From DASXZH01 sp036502005 (GTDB lineage: Bacteria > Armatimonadota > Fimbriimonadia > Fimbriimonadales > Fimbriimonadaceae), in NCBI GenBank assembly GCA_036502005.1, contig DASXZH010000028.1:10059-74058 (forward strand): a stretch of DNA of 64,000 nucleotides, given 5' to 3'. The translations under genes were made by a program, and so were the position numbers. The notes under the pieces were generated by a model that was given only the letters and a program-made list of their open reading frames with translations, did no database searches and was not told the origin of the DNA. Positions 63,781 through 64,000 of this stretch are shown in pieces. Position 1 is the stretch's first letter, and each line of letters starts with the position of its first letter.

Positions 63781-64000
63781 ATGCCACGAAATCACGATCG
63801 AGAGTTGAAGCTCTCACTGTGCCGACAAATCAAAGCTGGAGAACTATCAAAAACAAAGGCTACGCGAGACCACAGCATTTCGGCAACAATGCTTGGCCGT
63901 TGGCTCCTGCAGTACGAAGTCCACGGCGAAAACGCCTTCCAGGGGCAAGCCTGGCGGGCGGCTGCCATGACGGCCGCCCAACGCATCGAGCAACTCGAAG
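63781..64000 (+). mobile_element. IS3-type transposase OrfA, partial
   Basis: A frame from ATG at 63781 (ribosome site GAGGAA 6 bp upstream) encodes RNHDRELKLSLCRQIKAGEL followed by SKTKATRDHSISATMLGRWL, an HTH_Tnp_1-like DNA-binding segment, then NAFQGQAWRAAAM and AQRIEQLE. It runs off the right edge. This fits OrfA of IS3-family elements. The left end of the element was not securely located; TGTAGGCACC at 63747 is one candidate. Confidence 0.7.

Noticed and set aside
1..64000. CRISPR arrays or rRNA genes
   Set aside because: No regularly spaced direct repeats and no rRNA sequence were seen.

Overview
The window looks like a chromosomal segment of a member of Armatimonadota, probably Fimbriimonadia-like. 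The main reason is the secreted prepilin at 18298-19356, whose FTLIELLVVIAIIAI helix runs into FPVFAQAKAAAK, a sequence style I associate with that phylum. Supporting features are many lipoproteins and Tat/Sec-exported proteins, beta-propeller and SGNH hydrolases, frequent TTG/GTG starts and a moderately high GC content. The assignment is inference; there is no rRNA here.

Layout. 1-5.4 kb is a defence locus. A tightly overlapping minus-strand CBASS operon (TRIP13-like Cap6, HORMA-like Cap8, HORMA Cap7, CD-NTase, and a Cap4-type nuclease-SAVED effector running off the left edge) is divergent from a fused Xre-ImmA/IrrE regulator-protease that abuts a MazF/PemK-like toxin. Nested palindromes fill the shared intergenic region. 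5.5-11.3 kb is accessory: an ankyrin protein, three proteins of unknown function, a bioY pseudogene with three indels, and a DUF4365 nuclease-like protein. 11.4-19.4 kb is minus-strand secreted metabolism: a GH51 arabinofuranosidase, a large Asp-box beta-propeller protein with a decayed tandem copy, a TlpA-type redoxin, a lipoprotein and a prepilin. An Xre-cupin regulator is divergent from this group across a perfect 11-bp inverted repeat.

20.5-25.55 kb is a small mobile element with both a large serine recombinase and a tyrosine integrase, an excisionase-like protein and a repressor. It ends at what looks like the 3' end of a tRNA gene. 25.6-39.1 kb contains a Cys-rich copper-storage-like protein, a TlpA redoxin, an AbiE-like type IV toxin-antitoxin pair with its own palindromic operator, a TauD-like oxygenase, a probable selenocysteine redoxin (in-frame TGA in a UxxC motif followed by a SECIS-like hairpin), a frameshifted beta-propeller/phosphoesterase gene, an intact and a deleted copy of a YciF-like ferritin fold gene around a manganese catalase, and a cyclase-ATPase-TPR regulator.

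39.7-53 kb is mostly housekeeping and envelope: an intradiol dioxygenase, glycosyltransferases, a Tat metallophosphatase, a double-domain SGNH hydrolase, a REP-element cluster around an IS200-type Y1 transposase (REPtron), DUF58, RDD and recF. 53-64 kb holds DUF5671 and partner, tRNA-Leu(UAA), a c-type cytochrome, secreted propeller and tandem beta-helix-like paralogues, threonine synthase, a methyltransferase, an SDR dehydrogenase, and the start of an IS3-type transposase gene at the right edge.

The most interesting items are the unannotatable-by-default selenoprotein at 30874-31416, the CBASS plus Xre-ImmA plus MazF arrangement, the AbiE-like pair with a PD-(D/E)xK-like antitoxin, and the REPtron. 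Several genes are visibly decaying (bioY, one propeller copy, one yciF copy), so this stretch is still being remodelled.
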